Shown: positions 46,105 through 54,309 of the stretch, piece by piece
Position numbering within the stretch: position 1 is the stretch's first letter
How the letters are laid out: the number at the start of each line of letters is the position of its first letter
Assembly: GCA_003223115.1 (NCBI GenBank)
Contig: QHXW01000058.1
Span: forward strand, 1 to 64,000
DNA from: Acidobacteriota bacterium
GTDB lineage: Bacteria > Acidobacteriota > Terriglobia > Bryobacterales > Bryobacteraceae
DNA length: 64,000 nt
Reading direction: 5' to 3'
The notes under the pieces: generated by a model
Database searches by the model: none
What the model saw: only the letters and a program-made list of their open reading frames with translations
What the model was told of the DNA's origin: nothing
Translations under genes and position numbers: made by a program

Positions 46105-47175
46105 TTAATCCCCGATGCCGTGTATTCTCAAATTCACCATCTGGTCGATGGACAGGTTCTTCACGCCTCGCCCTTGCAGCCGTTGAATGTAGTCAGGGGT
46201 GACGCCGTGAATGCGCATGGTCACCAACTGATCGATGCTCGGATGTGCATATCCCAGAGCCTCGACCTTCTTGATGAAATCGGTCGTAACGCCATGGATC
46301 CGCATAGTCACCAGTTCGTCGATTGGAACCGAGCCGTATCCCAGGGTCTTCAGCTCGCGGATGAAATCAGTTGCTACACCGTGGATCCGCATGGTCACCA
46401 GCTCGTCGATTGGGACCAAGCCGTATCCCAGGGTCTTCAGCTCACGGATGAAATCAGTTGCCACGCCGTGGATCCGCATGGTCACCAGCTCGTCGATTGG
46501 CACGGAGTTGTAGCCGAGAGACTTCAGCTCGCGTATGAAGTCCGTTGCTGCGCCATGGATCCGCATGGTGACGAGTTGGTCGGGTTTCAGGCTGGTGTAG
46601 CCGAGCGCCTGAAGTTCCTTGATGTATTCGATGGTCACGTTGTGAATTCGCATGGTGATCAGAGCGTCCGACGACGCAGGGTCAAGCTTCAGCGCGCGGA
46701 GATCGCGGACATAAGCGAGGCTGACGTCATGCGCCGCCATGGAGAACAGCGTCTCCGGATTGAGCCCGTTGTATCCGAGCCGGTGCATTTCCCCGACAAA
46801 ATCCGGACTGGACGAGAAGGAAAAGGTTCCCGACCCTTTGCCGCCCTGGAAATAGCCCTCGCAAGCCAGCGTGCCGGCATCACGGACAATCTCAAAGCGC
46901 ACGCGGGAGCCTTCCGCCGATTCCATTTGTGCGCCACTCAACCCCTTGAGACTGGAGGCGGGGAATCCGGACGAATTCGTGGAGCTACCCGATTTTCCAA
47001 AACTTCGGTGTAGCGTGAGCAGGACCTGGCCGGGAACGTCGATGCGGTCAATGATCCACTGGCCGCTGATGGGCGCCGCCTGCTCCGCACTCAAGGCCCA
47101 TAGCAATCCTCCCGCAATGGAAACTGCAGAAATCATTTTGATGCGATTCATCATGGCGCGCCTCACGACGGTCAT
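46105..47175 (-). CDS. Secreted protein made of eight 29-residue IHGV repeats
   Basis: The ATG at 47175 overlaps the BlaR1 stop (ATGA); an internal ATG at 47151 would give a tighter signal peptide (MNRIKMISAVSIAGGLLWA). Residues 30-120 form a beta-rich part (ISGQWIIDRIDV, GSGTFSF). From about 122 to the end there are eight repeats of 29 residues of the form DFIRELKTLGY-x4-IDELVTMRIHGV. The same repeat forms the C-terminal third of BlaR1 encoded just upstream. Each unit should be a helical hairpin stacking into a solenoid. The shared repeat and coupling suggest that the two proteins contact each other outside the cytoplasm. Function unknown. Confidence 0.8.
   Translation of the reverse strand: MTVVRRAMMNRIKMISAVSIAGGLLWALSAEQAAPISGQWIIDRIDVPGQVLLTLHRSFGKSGSSTNSSGFPASSLKGLSGAQMESAEGSRVRFEIVRDAGTLACEGYFQGGKGSGTFSFSSSPDFVGEMHRLGYNGLNPETLFSMAAHDVSLAYVRDLRALKLDPASSDALITMRIHNVTIEYIKELQALGYTSLKPDQLVTMRIHGAATDFIRELKSLGYNSVPIDELVTMRIHGVATDFIRELKTLGYGLVPIDELVTMRIHGVATDFIRELKTLGYGSVPIDELVTMRIHGVTTDFIKKVEALGYAHPSIDQLVTMRIHGVTPDYIQRLQGRGVKNLSIDQMVNLRIHGIGD
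46301..46561. repeat. Three near-identical 87-bp tandem repeats inside the coding sequence
   Basis: Units start at 46301, 46388 and 46475, with a fourth more divergent copy from 46562. The period of 87 bases equals the 29-residue protein repeat. The units differ at only a few positions, including synonymous ones, so they have been duplicated or homogenised recently. Confidence 0.85.
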
Positions 47176-49247
47176 TTCGTCTCGTCTGAAGACAGGATGT
47201 CGTACTGCTTCAACTTGATGATCTGCTCCATGGTCAAGTTGGTGTATCCGTGTTTCTGAACCGCCTTCACGAATGCCGGCGTGACGTCGTAATTCCGTGC
47301 GGCCACGGCCTCATCGAGCGTCAGCTTGGTGAAGCCTAAATCTTTGAGGCCTTGCAGGAACTCGGGAGACACATCGTGAATCTGCAGTTCCACCACCCGG
47401 TCGGCAGAGAGCGGCCCGAATCCGAGTTTCTGGATTTCAGCCACTTTGGCAGGATCTACGCCGTGAATTTGAAACGCGGTGGCCTGCTCGACATCAAGCC
47501 CGCTGAAACCCATTTTCTTGAGCTCCTCGATATACTCCGGGGTCACGCCGTGGATTTGCAACTGGATCAATTGATCGGCAGTCACCTTGCCGAAAATTTT
47601 CTGGATTTCAGCCACTTTGGCAGGATCTACGCCGTGAATTTGAAACGCGGTGGCCTGGTCGACGTCGAGCCCGCTGAAACCGAGGTTCTTGAGCTGCTCG
47701 ACAAACTCGGGAGTCACGCCGTGGATCTGCAACTGGATCAACTGATCGGCAGTCACCTTGCCGAAAATTTTCTGGAACTGTTTGACGCGTTCCGGCTCGA
47801 CGCCGTGAATCCTGAATGCCACAAGCCGGTCGAGCGAAAGCCCGGTGAAGCCGGAGCTCTTCAACTCGTTCATATATTCCGGCGTGACGCCGTGGATCTG
47901 GAGCTTCACCAGTTCATCGACTGCCGGATGTCCCAAGCCCGCTGCTTCGATTTTCCGCACGAATTCCGGAGTCACCCCATGGATCTTCAACTGGACGAGC
48001 TGATCCACAGTCAAGTTCTTGTAGCCGGCTGACTGCGTGGCGCCGATGAAATCCTTAGTCTCCGCGTCCGCGGATGGAGCGGCCGAAGGGCTCGGCGCCG
48101 GTATCTGCGCGTCCGACGAAGCCCCTGCGCTTCCTGACGGTGCTGGTTCGGCCTGCGAGGTGGTTGGAGCTGCTTGCGCGAATTGGAGGCCCGCAAACAT
48201 TGGTGGTTTGCCGTGAGCCAGCGAGATCTGGCTGGCGGCCCACAACGTGCCGACACTCAGCACGATGACAGCAGCCACCCACAGGGACGGGGCGGTACGC
48301 GCATGTTGGCGAACCCCGACCAGGCGGCGTATGCGGTCGATGAGCGATCCACCATTAGCGGCCAGGGCCAATTGTGGCTCGGAGCATCGAAGTTGCTCCA
48401 GTTCGGTAAGGGCGCGCGCGTAAGTGAGGGCGTTCCCACAGGAGGCCACAGCCACGTCGTCACAGCAGTTCTCCCGCTCCAGACGCATGGTCCTTCCCAC
48501 CCACCAAACCGCTGGATGATAAAACAATAGCGTCTCGACGGCCGTCTGCAACAAATTCAGCAAGTAATCATGGCGCCGAATATGCGCCAGCTCATGCGCC
48601 AGCAGCGCCTCCATCATTTCCGGAGTGAGGTTGGTCAGCGCACTCGCCGGCAACAGGATTACCGGGCGGAGCCAGCCGATTACCGTGGGCACCGCCGCCA
48701 GGCGAGACTCACACAAAATCAGACATCGGCTGATTTCGAGGCGCCGTGCCAGGCTCATCAACCGCTCCTGCCAGATTGACCCAGTCGGGGAAGTGCTCTG
48801 ACGCTTGAGTCTCTGGGCACACATCCAGCCACCCGCGGTGCGCAGTGACAAGAGAGCCACGCCCGCGAACCACACCGAGACCAACCACGCCAGGTGCGCA
48901 TCCACCCATACCTCGATCTGGACGATGACGGCGCGATCCGGGATCGCGCGTTCTACGGAATGGCCGGTAACAAAAGCGGGCAGAGATGCGAGGATTTCGC
49001 GAGCATCGCCGGGAGCCGGCCGGGCACTGGAGTCGAGCCACAGAAATGTGCCGACGCCCGCAACCAGCATCAGCAGCATGGCCGTGCACGCGGCTGCATA
49101 ACGCAGGTTGGCGCGTGCTCTGCGCAGGCACAAATTGGCGAATCCAAGTAGCAGCGCGATGAGAGCGCCCTGCCACAAGAAATGGAGTAAAGCCCAACCC
49201 AGGGCCACCGTGAAGGGCTGCTGGAATAGTAACGTTAGCCAGTTCAT
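47172..49247 (-). CDS. BlaR1-like M56 membrane peptidase with C-terminal IHGV repeats
   Basis: The 691 residues start with four membrane helices (about 10-140 and one near 310-330) around the zinc-protease motif LLAHELAHIRRHDY (His218, Glu219, His222), the M56 signature. In BlaR1 and MecR1 this protease is activated from the outside and triggers loss of the BlaI repressor. The usual beta-lactam-binding domain is absent. Instead, after a Pro/Ala/Ser linker (about 345-400), ten repeats of 28-29 residues (P-E-F-V-x2-L-x2-LGF-x3-D-x-DQ-x5-IHGV) run to the end and should lie in the periplasm. The gene overlaps blaI (ATGA) and the repeat-protein gene (ATGA). The ligand of the repeats is unknown. 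Confidence 0.88.
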   Translation of the reverse strand: MNWLTLLFQQPFTVALGWALLHFLWQGALIALLLGFANLCLRRARANLRYAAACTAMLLMLVAGVGTFLWLDSSARPAPGDAREILASLPAFVTGHSVERAIPDRAVIVQIEVWVDAHLAWLVSVWFAGVALLSLRTAGGWMCAQRLKRQSTSPTGSIWQERLMSLARRLEISRCLILCESRLAAVPTVIGWLRPVILLPASALTNLTPEMMEALLAHELAHIRRHDYLLNLLQTAVETLLFYHPAVWWVGRTMRLERENCCDDVAVASCGNALTYARALTELEQLRCSEPQLALAANGGSLIDRIRRLVGVRQHARTAPSLWVAAVIVLSVGTLWAASQISLAHGKPPMFAGLQFAQAAPTTSQAEPAPSGSAGASSDAQIPAPSPSAAPSADAETKDFIGATQSAGYKNLTVDQLVQLKIHGVTPEFVRKIEAAGLGHPAVDELVKLQIHGVTPEYMNELKSSGFTGLSLDRLVAFRIHGVEPERVKQFQKIFGKVTADQLIQLQIHGVTPEFVEQLKNLGFSGLDVDQATAFQIHGVDPAKVAEIQKIFGKVTADQLIQLQIHGVTPEYIEELKKMGFSGLDVEQATAFQIHGVDPAKVAEIQKLGFGPLSADRVVELQIHDVSPEFLQGLKDLGFTKLTLDEAVAARNYDVTPAFVKAVQKHGYTNLTMEQIIKLKQYDILSSDETK
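47430..47775. repeat. 171-bp tandem duplication inside the BlaR1-like gene
   Basis: A block of 171 bases (57 codons, two protein repeats) occurs twice in succession; for example CCGTGAATTTGAAACGCGG is at 47461 and 47632. The copies are nearly identical, again showing recent duplication in this repeat region. Confidence 0.8.
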
Positions 49248-49633
49248 TGTTCACCTCGCTCAAAAGCGTCCAGCAACTGCCGGATGTCAGCCAGTTCCTG
49301 TGGAGATGTTTTCTTGCTGGCGAGCGCCTGCATGACAAGCTGCGCGGCGGAATCGTCGAATGCGCGGCGCAGCAGGTCTCTCACCATCTGCTGCTGTGTC
49401 TCCTGCTGCGGAACCCTGGCGCGATATACGTGCGCGCGCTGGTTCTCATCACGGCGCACCAGACTTTTGTCCGTCATGATCTGCATGAGCTTTAAGACGG
49501 TGGTGTAGCCCATTGGTTTGTTCTTGATCAGCGCATCGTGCACTTCGCGCACGGTGGAAGGGCCGCGCTGCCACAAGACGCAAAGAATTTCGAGTTCAGA
49601 ATCAGTAGGGCGCGGGTGGCTGAATTTGACCAT
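49244..49633 (-). CDS. BlaI/MecI/CopY-family repressor
   Basis: The 129-residue product has the winged-helix domain of this family (PTDSELEILCVLWQRG, STVREVHDAL and GYTTVLKLMQIMTDKSLV) followed by a short C-terminal dimerisation region with a possible cleavage site. It should bind as a dimer to inverted repeats upstream of its own gene and be removed when the neighbouring M56 protease is activated. Three such palindromes lie directly in front of it. It is the first gene of the three-gene operon. Confidence 0.92.
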   Translation of the reverse strand: MVKFSHPRPTDSELEILCVLWQRGPSTVREVHDALIKNKPMGYTTVLKLMQIMTDKSLVRRDENQRAHVYRARVPQQETQQQMVRDLLRRAFDDSAAQLVMQALASKKTSPQELADIRQLLDAFERGEQ

Positions 49634-49647
49634 CGCACCACAGCATA

Positions 49648-49694
49648 TACGAAGGTCTTCGTAATGTCAACGAAGATCTTCGTAGGAATTCGTA
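49648..49694. promoter_or_regulatory. Array of BlaI-type operators
   Basis: TACGAAGGTCTTCGTA (49648-49663) and ACGAAGATCTTCGT (49670-49683, perfect) are inverted repeats with centres 21 bases apart. A weaker third site TAGGAATTCGTA (49683-49694) follows 12 bases on. They lie 15 to 61 bases upstream of the repressor start and also upstream of the divergent cytochrome gene. The spacing of two helical turns fits side-by-side binding of repressor dimers. The common half-site is TACGAA. Confidence 0.75.
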
Positions 49695-49757
49695 GGAGCT
49701 TCAGGCCACGCGGCCGTCCCGAACGCCGTTTGCGTCATCCCCGGGCCGGGCATACGG

Positions 49758-51557
49758 GTGTGCGATAGAATCGCGGCTGTGGAAGTTGTGGGCAAATTTT
49801 GCGCGCGGCTGCTGATCTGTCTCATCGCGGCGAGCTGTCAGTTTGCGGCTGAAGCGCCGCGCAATGCAGCACCCGGAGTCCGCTACGTAGGCTCCAAAGT
49901 TTGTGCAGGCTGCCACCGCGGCATTTACGACGAGTATATGCGGACGCCCATGGGACGGTCGCTGACCCCGTTGCCTGGCAAGGTGGAACCCCAACACGCG
50001 TCAATACGGCCTGTCCGCATAGCAAGCGCAACACCGAACCGTTTCTACGAAGTGGAGAGCGGCGAGAGCGGCCTTTACCAAAGCGACGTTGTGGTGGACG
50101 CGCAGGGCAAGGAGATCTACCGCAAGAAATACAAACTCGAATACGTGCTTGGCTCGGGGCTGAACGGTTCTGGTTATTTGGTGAAACGCGGCAGTTATCT
50201 TTGCGAAGCGCCCCTGTCGTATTACACGCAACACCGCGGTTGGGGCCTCTCGCCGGGTTACGAGCACGACGATTCCGGCTTCACGCGCCCCATCCAGGCA
50301 GGCTGCATTTTCTGCCACAGCGGCCGGCCGCAGCCAGTTTCGAACCGGCCGGGATTATTTCAATCGCGGCCTTTCCAGGAGGAAGCCATTGGATGCGAGA
50401 ATTGCCACGGCCCCGGAGAGCTGCATGTCTTCGAGCGCGGCAAGGGCGCTGCGACCTCAAAAGACACCGTTGCGGCTTCAAAAGATGGCGACCCGCTGAT
50501 TGTGAATCCTGCACGTCTGCCGGCAAGGCTGGCCGAAGACATTTGCATGAACTGCCATCAGGGCGGCGACGGGCGTGCTTTGATGCCGGGCAAGAATTAC
50601 GCCGACTTCCGGCCGGGTACGGCGCTGGCGGAGACATATGGCCTTTTCAAGGTGCCGGTAAAACCGGAGACATCGCCGGAATCGGACACACTCGAGCATC
50701 ATTTCGCTATGAAATTCAGCAAGTGCTTCATGGCCAGCGGCGGGAAACTCAGTTGCATGTCGTGCCACGATCCTCACAAACTGCCGCGCGACAACCAGAA
50801 GACCGCCTACTACCGCGAAAAATGTCTGGCGTGCCATCGCGACCAGGACTGCACGATCACGCTCGCCGTGCGTCTCGAGCGCAACCAGGACGATTGCGCT
50901 GGGTGCCACATGATGAAGCGCGATCTGACCACGTTCTCGCATTCGGCCCTCACCAATCACCGCATCATCCGCAAACCGGGTGAGCCGTATCCCGAGAGCG
51001 CGTACCAACTCACAACGGCAGACTTGCCGGATCTGGTTTATGTGAACCGTCCAGAAGGCGCTGTCCCACGGGTGCCGGCCGTCACGCTGCTGAGCGTGTA
51101 CGAAAGTCTGGCGCCGGCGGATCTGCATTACCGCGAACGCTTTCTTGGGCTGCTGCTGCATTTGCTGAATGAAGGAAAAATCAGCGACCCGTCGGTGCTC
51201 GAAACTCTGGCACATGAGGCCCAGCGCGAGGCCACTCCGGAAGGCGACTCGATTGCAACGCGTTATTTCGCAAAAGCAATTCAGGCCGGACCCGCCGACT
51301 GGACGGCGTTCGTCGGTCTCGGTGACATGCTGTTGCGGGCGGGCCGGGCGCGGGAAGCCGGGGAAGTGCTCGAAAAGGGGATCGCCGAGTTTCCTTTTCA
51401 GCCTGGTTGCTACCGGTTGCTGCTGGATGCCTACACGGCTCTCCACCAACAGACTCGATTTGACGAAACCGCGCGGAAATATCTGGATCTGTTTCCCGCT
51501 GACGGCAGCGTGCGTGCGCGCCAACAAAGTGGACTCACTCGGCCGCCTGCGCCTTGA
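49758..51557 (+). CDS. Seven-heme cytochrome c with C-terminal TPR-like region
   Basis: The longest start is GTG 49758; a GTG at 49779 would give a more typical signal peptide (VGKFCARLLICLIAAS). Seven CxxCH sites are present: CAGCH, CIFCH, CENCH, CMNCH, CMSCH, CLACH and CAGCH. They occupy about residues 48-390 and the layout is that of acidobacterial cytochrome c552/c554-like proteins. The C-terminal 170 residues are helical and include two or three TPR-like units (TAFVGLGDMLLRAGRAREAGEVLEKG). It should act as a periplasmic electron carrier or reductase; the substrate is unknown. It faces away from the BlaI operon and shares its operator region. Confidence 0.85.
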   Translation: MCDRIAAVEVVGKFCARLLICLIAASCQFAAEAPRNAAPGVRYVGSKVCAGCHRGIYDEYMRTPMGRSLTPLPGKVEPQHASIRPVRIASATPNRFYEVESGESGLYQSDVVVDAQGKEIYRKKYKLEYVLGSGLNGSGYLVKRGSYLCEAPLSYYTQHRGWGLSPGYEHDDSGFTRPIQAGCIFCHSGRPQPVSNRPGLFQSRPFQEEAIGCENCHGPGELHVFERGKGAATSKDTVAASKDGDPLIVNPARLPARLAEDICMNCHQGGDGRALMPGKNYADFRPGTALAETYGLFKVPVKPETSPESDTLEHHFAMKFSKCFMASGGKLSCMSCHDPHKLPRDNQKTAYYREKCLACHRDQDCTITLAVRLERNQDDCAGCHMMKRDLTTFSHSALTNHRIIRKPGEPYPESAYQLTTADLPDLVYVNRPEGAVPRVPAVTLLSVYESLAPADLHYRERFLGLLLHLLNEGKISDPSVLETLAHEAQREATPEGDSIATRYFAKAIQAGPADWTAFVGLGDMLLRAGRAREAGEVLEKGIAEFPFQPGCYRLLLDAYTALHQQTRFDETARKYLDLFPADGSVRARQQSGLTRPPAP

Positions 51558-52692
51558 GCTTCTCCATAATTTCCCGATGTAGTTTTTCGATTGCCGGGCT
51601 GGGGTGCGCGTGCCCCTCCAATTGTTGCGCGATCGCCTGTTCATGATCCGCATCCGCGGTGCGGCCCAATTGTCTATAGGCACCCGCCAGCGCTCGATGG
51701 ACATCGGCCAGGTTTGGATTCCCACGAACTGCGTCTTCGAGCGCATTGGCGGCTTCAAGAGCATGACCCTGAGCCAGATGCAAAAGAGCGATTTCAACGC
51801 CCGCCAGAGGGTCATGGGGGCGGAATTCCCGCGCTTTGGAGAGCAGCGGCGCGGCTTGGTCGAGCCGGCCTCGCGCTCGCAGCATCATACCCAGATTGAG
51901 GTTCGCTTCGTAATTGGCCGGATCGCGCTCCAATTCCCGGCGGAATGCATTTTTCGCACCCTCGGCATCTCCGGATTTCAGCAGTGCAAGTCCGTAAGCG
52001 GCAAACACGCCGGGCAACTCCGCATTCAGTGCCGTTGCACGCGCCAGTGTTTTAGCTGCTTCCGCAAATTGCCCGCCCATCTGCTGGGCTGTCCCGATCA
52101 ATAACTCCGTCTCAGCGGATTCTCCACCGCGGAGCAGCCTCTCAATCAGCGTCTGGCCCTCGGCGATCTCATTGTCGCGAATTAGCGCCGTGCCTAAAAG
52201 ATAAGTGATGGCGCGATTGTCAGACCCGGCCACTGGCCTGAGCAGATCGATTACTTTCTTGTTCTCGCCCAAGCGCAGGTAACAGTCCGAAAGCAGGAGC
52301 AGGATCTGCTCGTTGCCGGGCGAGCTCTGGTACAGTCCGGACAACTCTTGGATGGCTTCCGGAAGCTGATCGGATTTGTAATAAGCCAACGCGAGGTTGA
52401 TCCGGATGCGCGGATCCCCGCCAGAGGGCTTGAGAGCATGCCGGTACTGGGTGATCGCCTCTCTATAGCGTCCCATGTGCGCGAGCGCCGCGCCCAGATT
52501 CGACAAAGCGTCGATGCGATCAGGCTCGAGCTCGAGACACGCCTGGTATTCGGCAATCGCACCTTGGAAATCACCGCCCTGGTGGAGTTGGACGGCGCGA
52601 GCGAAATGCCGGCCGGCTTCGGTTTGCTGGGCAGCAATGCCGGGACAGAAAACGCATAAGGCGGCCGCGAAAAGCGCCACCATCCGAAACAT
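51535..52692 (-). CDS. TPR repeat protein with signal peptide
   Basis: The frame is open to 52746, which would overlap the esterase; the ATG at 52692 avoids that and begins a signal peptide (MFRMVALFAAALCVFCPGIAAQ). The 385 residues carry about nine TPR units, such as DALSNLGAALAHMGRYREA and ANLNLGMMLRARGRLDQA. Its 3' end overlaps the convergent cytochrome gene by 23 bases, which is unusual but both reading frames are well supported. Partner unknown. Confidence 0.8.
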   Translation of the reverse strand: MFRMVALFAAALCVFCPGIAAQQTEAGRHFARAVQLHQGGDFQGAIAEYQACLELEPDRIDALSNLGAALAHMGRYREAITQYRHALKPSGGDPRIRINLALAYYKSDQLPEAIQELSGLYQSSPGNEQILLLLSDCYLRLGENKKVIDLLRPVAGSDNRAITYLLGTALIRDNEIAEGQTLIERLLRGGESAETELLIGTAQQMGGQFAEAAKTLARATALNAELPGVFAAYGLALLKSGDAEGAKNAFRRELERDPANYEANLNLGMMLRARGRLDQAAPLLSKAREFRPHDPLAGVEIALLHLAQGHALEAANALEDAVRGNPNLADVHRALAGAYRQLGRTADADHEQAIAQQLEGHAHPSPAIEKLHREIMEKLKAQAAE

Positions 52693-52709
52693 GGTGGGAA
52701 TAGCGGCCC

Positions 52710-53585
52710 TTACTTCAGTACGCGGTGCTTGCGCAGAAAGGGCCAAATGTTGCGCTCGTAGATCTCGTCCACGGTGGCCTTGGGGAATCCATGCTCACCC
52801 TGAGGCACGCTCACCAGTTCCGCGTCACCACCATCGTCGCGCAGAGCTTTTACCAGCCGAACGCCATGCTCGTAGGGCACGGTCGGGTCGGCGTCGCCAT
52901 GAATCGTCAGGATAGGCGGCAGGCCTTTGCGGACATACGTCATAGGCGAAACGCGCGACGCCATTTCCAAACGGCCCTGCTGCTCCGGAAGCCAAGTCAC
53001 GGCGTATTCCTTCATGTGGGGACCGCCCAACTGGTCCGCGACGTCGGTGATGCCGTAAAAATTCACCACTGCGGCGACCTTGGCGGGTGGGCCGAGTTTC
53101 GCCGATTTCGGAGTCATTCCGACCATGAGCGACAGGTGGCCGCCCGCGGAGCCGCCAGTCACCACGATGCGCTTGGTATCGACATTGTACTTCTTGGCGT
53201 GGTCCTCAAACCAATTCGCAGCGTTCAGCACATCCGTAACGGCGGCCGGCGCAGTGGCGGCTTTCGCCAGACGGTACTCCACATTGCAGACCACGAAACC
53301 TTTTTCGACATACCGCAGGCAGTACGATTCAACCTGCTGCTCTTTAGTGCCGTTCACCCAGCCGCCGCCGTGGATCACGATCACTCCGGGCCGCTTCTCT
53401 TTCGAGGCGACCTTGGGCTGAAGAATGTCGAGCACGGTTTCCGGGTAATGGTCATAGGCAATGTTGGACTCAATCGAGACTGAATCGGGAATGGCCGGCG
53501 CCTGGCTGCTGGCCTGAGGAAGCGCAGCCGATCCAAAAAGTGCGGCCAGTGCCGCCGTGAGAACACCCGCAAGAAGCTTAGTCAT
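52710..53585 (-). CDS. Secreted alpha/beta hydrolase (esterase, BD-FAE-like)
   Basis: The 291 residues start with a signal peptide (MTKLLAGVLTAALAALFGSA). The oxyanion motif is HGGGW, the nucleophile Ser lies in TGGSAGGH, the Asp in HGDADPTVP and the His in GEHGF, so the triad is complete. It resembles carboxylesterases and feruloyl or acetylxylan esterases of the BD-FAE group. It probably de-esterifies plant-derived compounds in the periplasm. The TPR gene follows on the same strand after 17 bases. Confidence 0.87.
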   Translation of the reverse strand: MTKLLAGVLTAALAALFGSAALPQASSQAPAIPDSVSIESNIAYDHYPETVLDILQPKVASKEKRPGVIVIHGGGWVNGTKEQQVESYCLRYVEKGFVVCNVEYRLAKAATAPAAVTDVLNAANWFEDHAKKYNVDTKRIVVTGGSAGGHLSLMVGMTPKSAKLGPPAKVAAVVNFYGITDVADQLGGPHMKEYAVTWLPEQQGRLEMASRVSPMTYVRKGLPPILTIHGDADPTVPYEHGVRLVKALRDDGGDAELVSVPQGEHGFPKATVDEIYERNIWPFLRKHRVLK

Positions 53586-53611
53586 TCTGGACAGTATAGT
53601 AGAAGAACAAC

Positions 53612-54307
53612 ATGAGGCTCATTCAAAATTTGCTGGCGCTCCTGGCATGGGCGCCGCTTCTGACGGCTGACAGACCCGGAGTGATCATCAGCCACCGCGC
53701 TCCGGCGGATTTCCCGCTCACCGCCGATCCGGATGCTACCGAATGGAAAGGCGTGGGCGGTATCTTCATGGAACGCGGCCCAAAAGACGAACTGGTGCCG
53801 GGGCATCGCACCGAGGTGCGCTCCCGCTGGACGAAAGACAACGTTTATTTCCTGTTTACCTGCCCTTACCAGCAGTTGCATCTGCATCCGCAACCTACCA
53901 AGACAAGCGAAACCAACAAGCTGTGGGACTGGGACGTGGCTGAGGTCTTCGTCGGCTGGGATTTCAACCACATCGGGCGGTATAAGGAATTCGAAATGTC
54001 GCCGCAGGGCGAGTGGGTGGACCTGGATATCGATCGTGACCATATGGATAATCCAAACGCCTGGCGCTGGAACTCGGGATTCGAGGTGAAGGCCCGCATT
54101 GACCCGTCCCGTAAGATCTGGTACGGCGAAATGCGCATTCCGATCAAGAGCATCGACACGCGCCCGCCCGCGCCCGGCCGCGAGATGCGCATCAACTTTT
54201 ATCGCTGCCAGGGACGGGACCCCGCGCGAAAATACGTCGCCTGGCAACCGACAAACGACGATAGCTTCCACGTGCCGGAAGCCTTCGGGAAGATGAAACT
54301 CGAATAG
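53612..54307 (+). CDS. Exported carbohydrate-binding family 9-like protein
   Basis: A signal peptide (MRLIQNLLALLAWAPLLTA) is followed by a CBM9/DOMON-like beta-sandwich: ATEWKGVGGI, TEVRSRWTKDNVYFLFTC, LWDWDVAEVFVGWDF and YGEMRIPIKSI. The 231 residues contain little else. It is probably a sugar- or heme-binding accessory protein outside the cytoplasm. It opens a tightly packed operon, with the next start two bases after its stop. Confidence 0.8.
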   Translation: MRLIQNLLALLAWAPLLTADRPGVIISHRAPADFPLTADPDATEWKGVGGIFMERGPKDELVPGHRTEVRSRWTKDNVYFLFTCPYQQLHLHPQPTKTSETNKLWDWDVAEVFVGWDFNHIGRYKEFEMSPQGEWVDLDIDRDHMDNPNAWRWNSGFEVKARIDPSRKIWYGEMRIPIKSIDTRPPAPGREMRINFYRCQGRDPARKYVAWQPTNDDSFHVPEAFGKMKLE

Positions 54308-54309
54308 GA

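Noticed and set aside
46301-47775. Possible CRISPR array suggested by regular repeats
   Set aside because: The repeats are 87 and 171 bases long with no unique spacers, lie in frame within coding sequence and match protein repeats.
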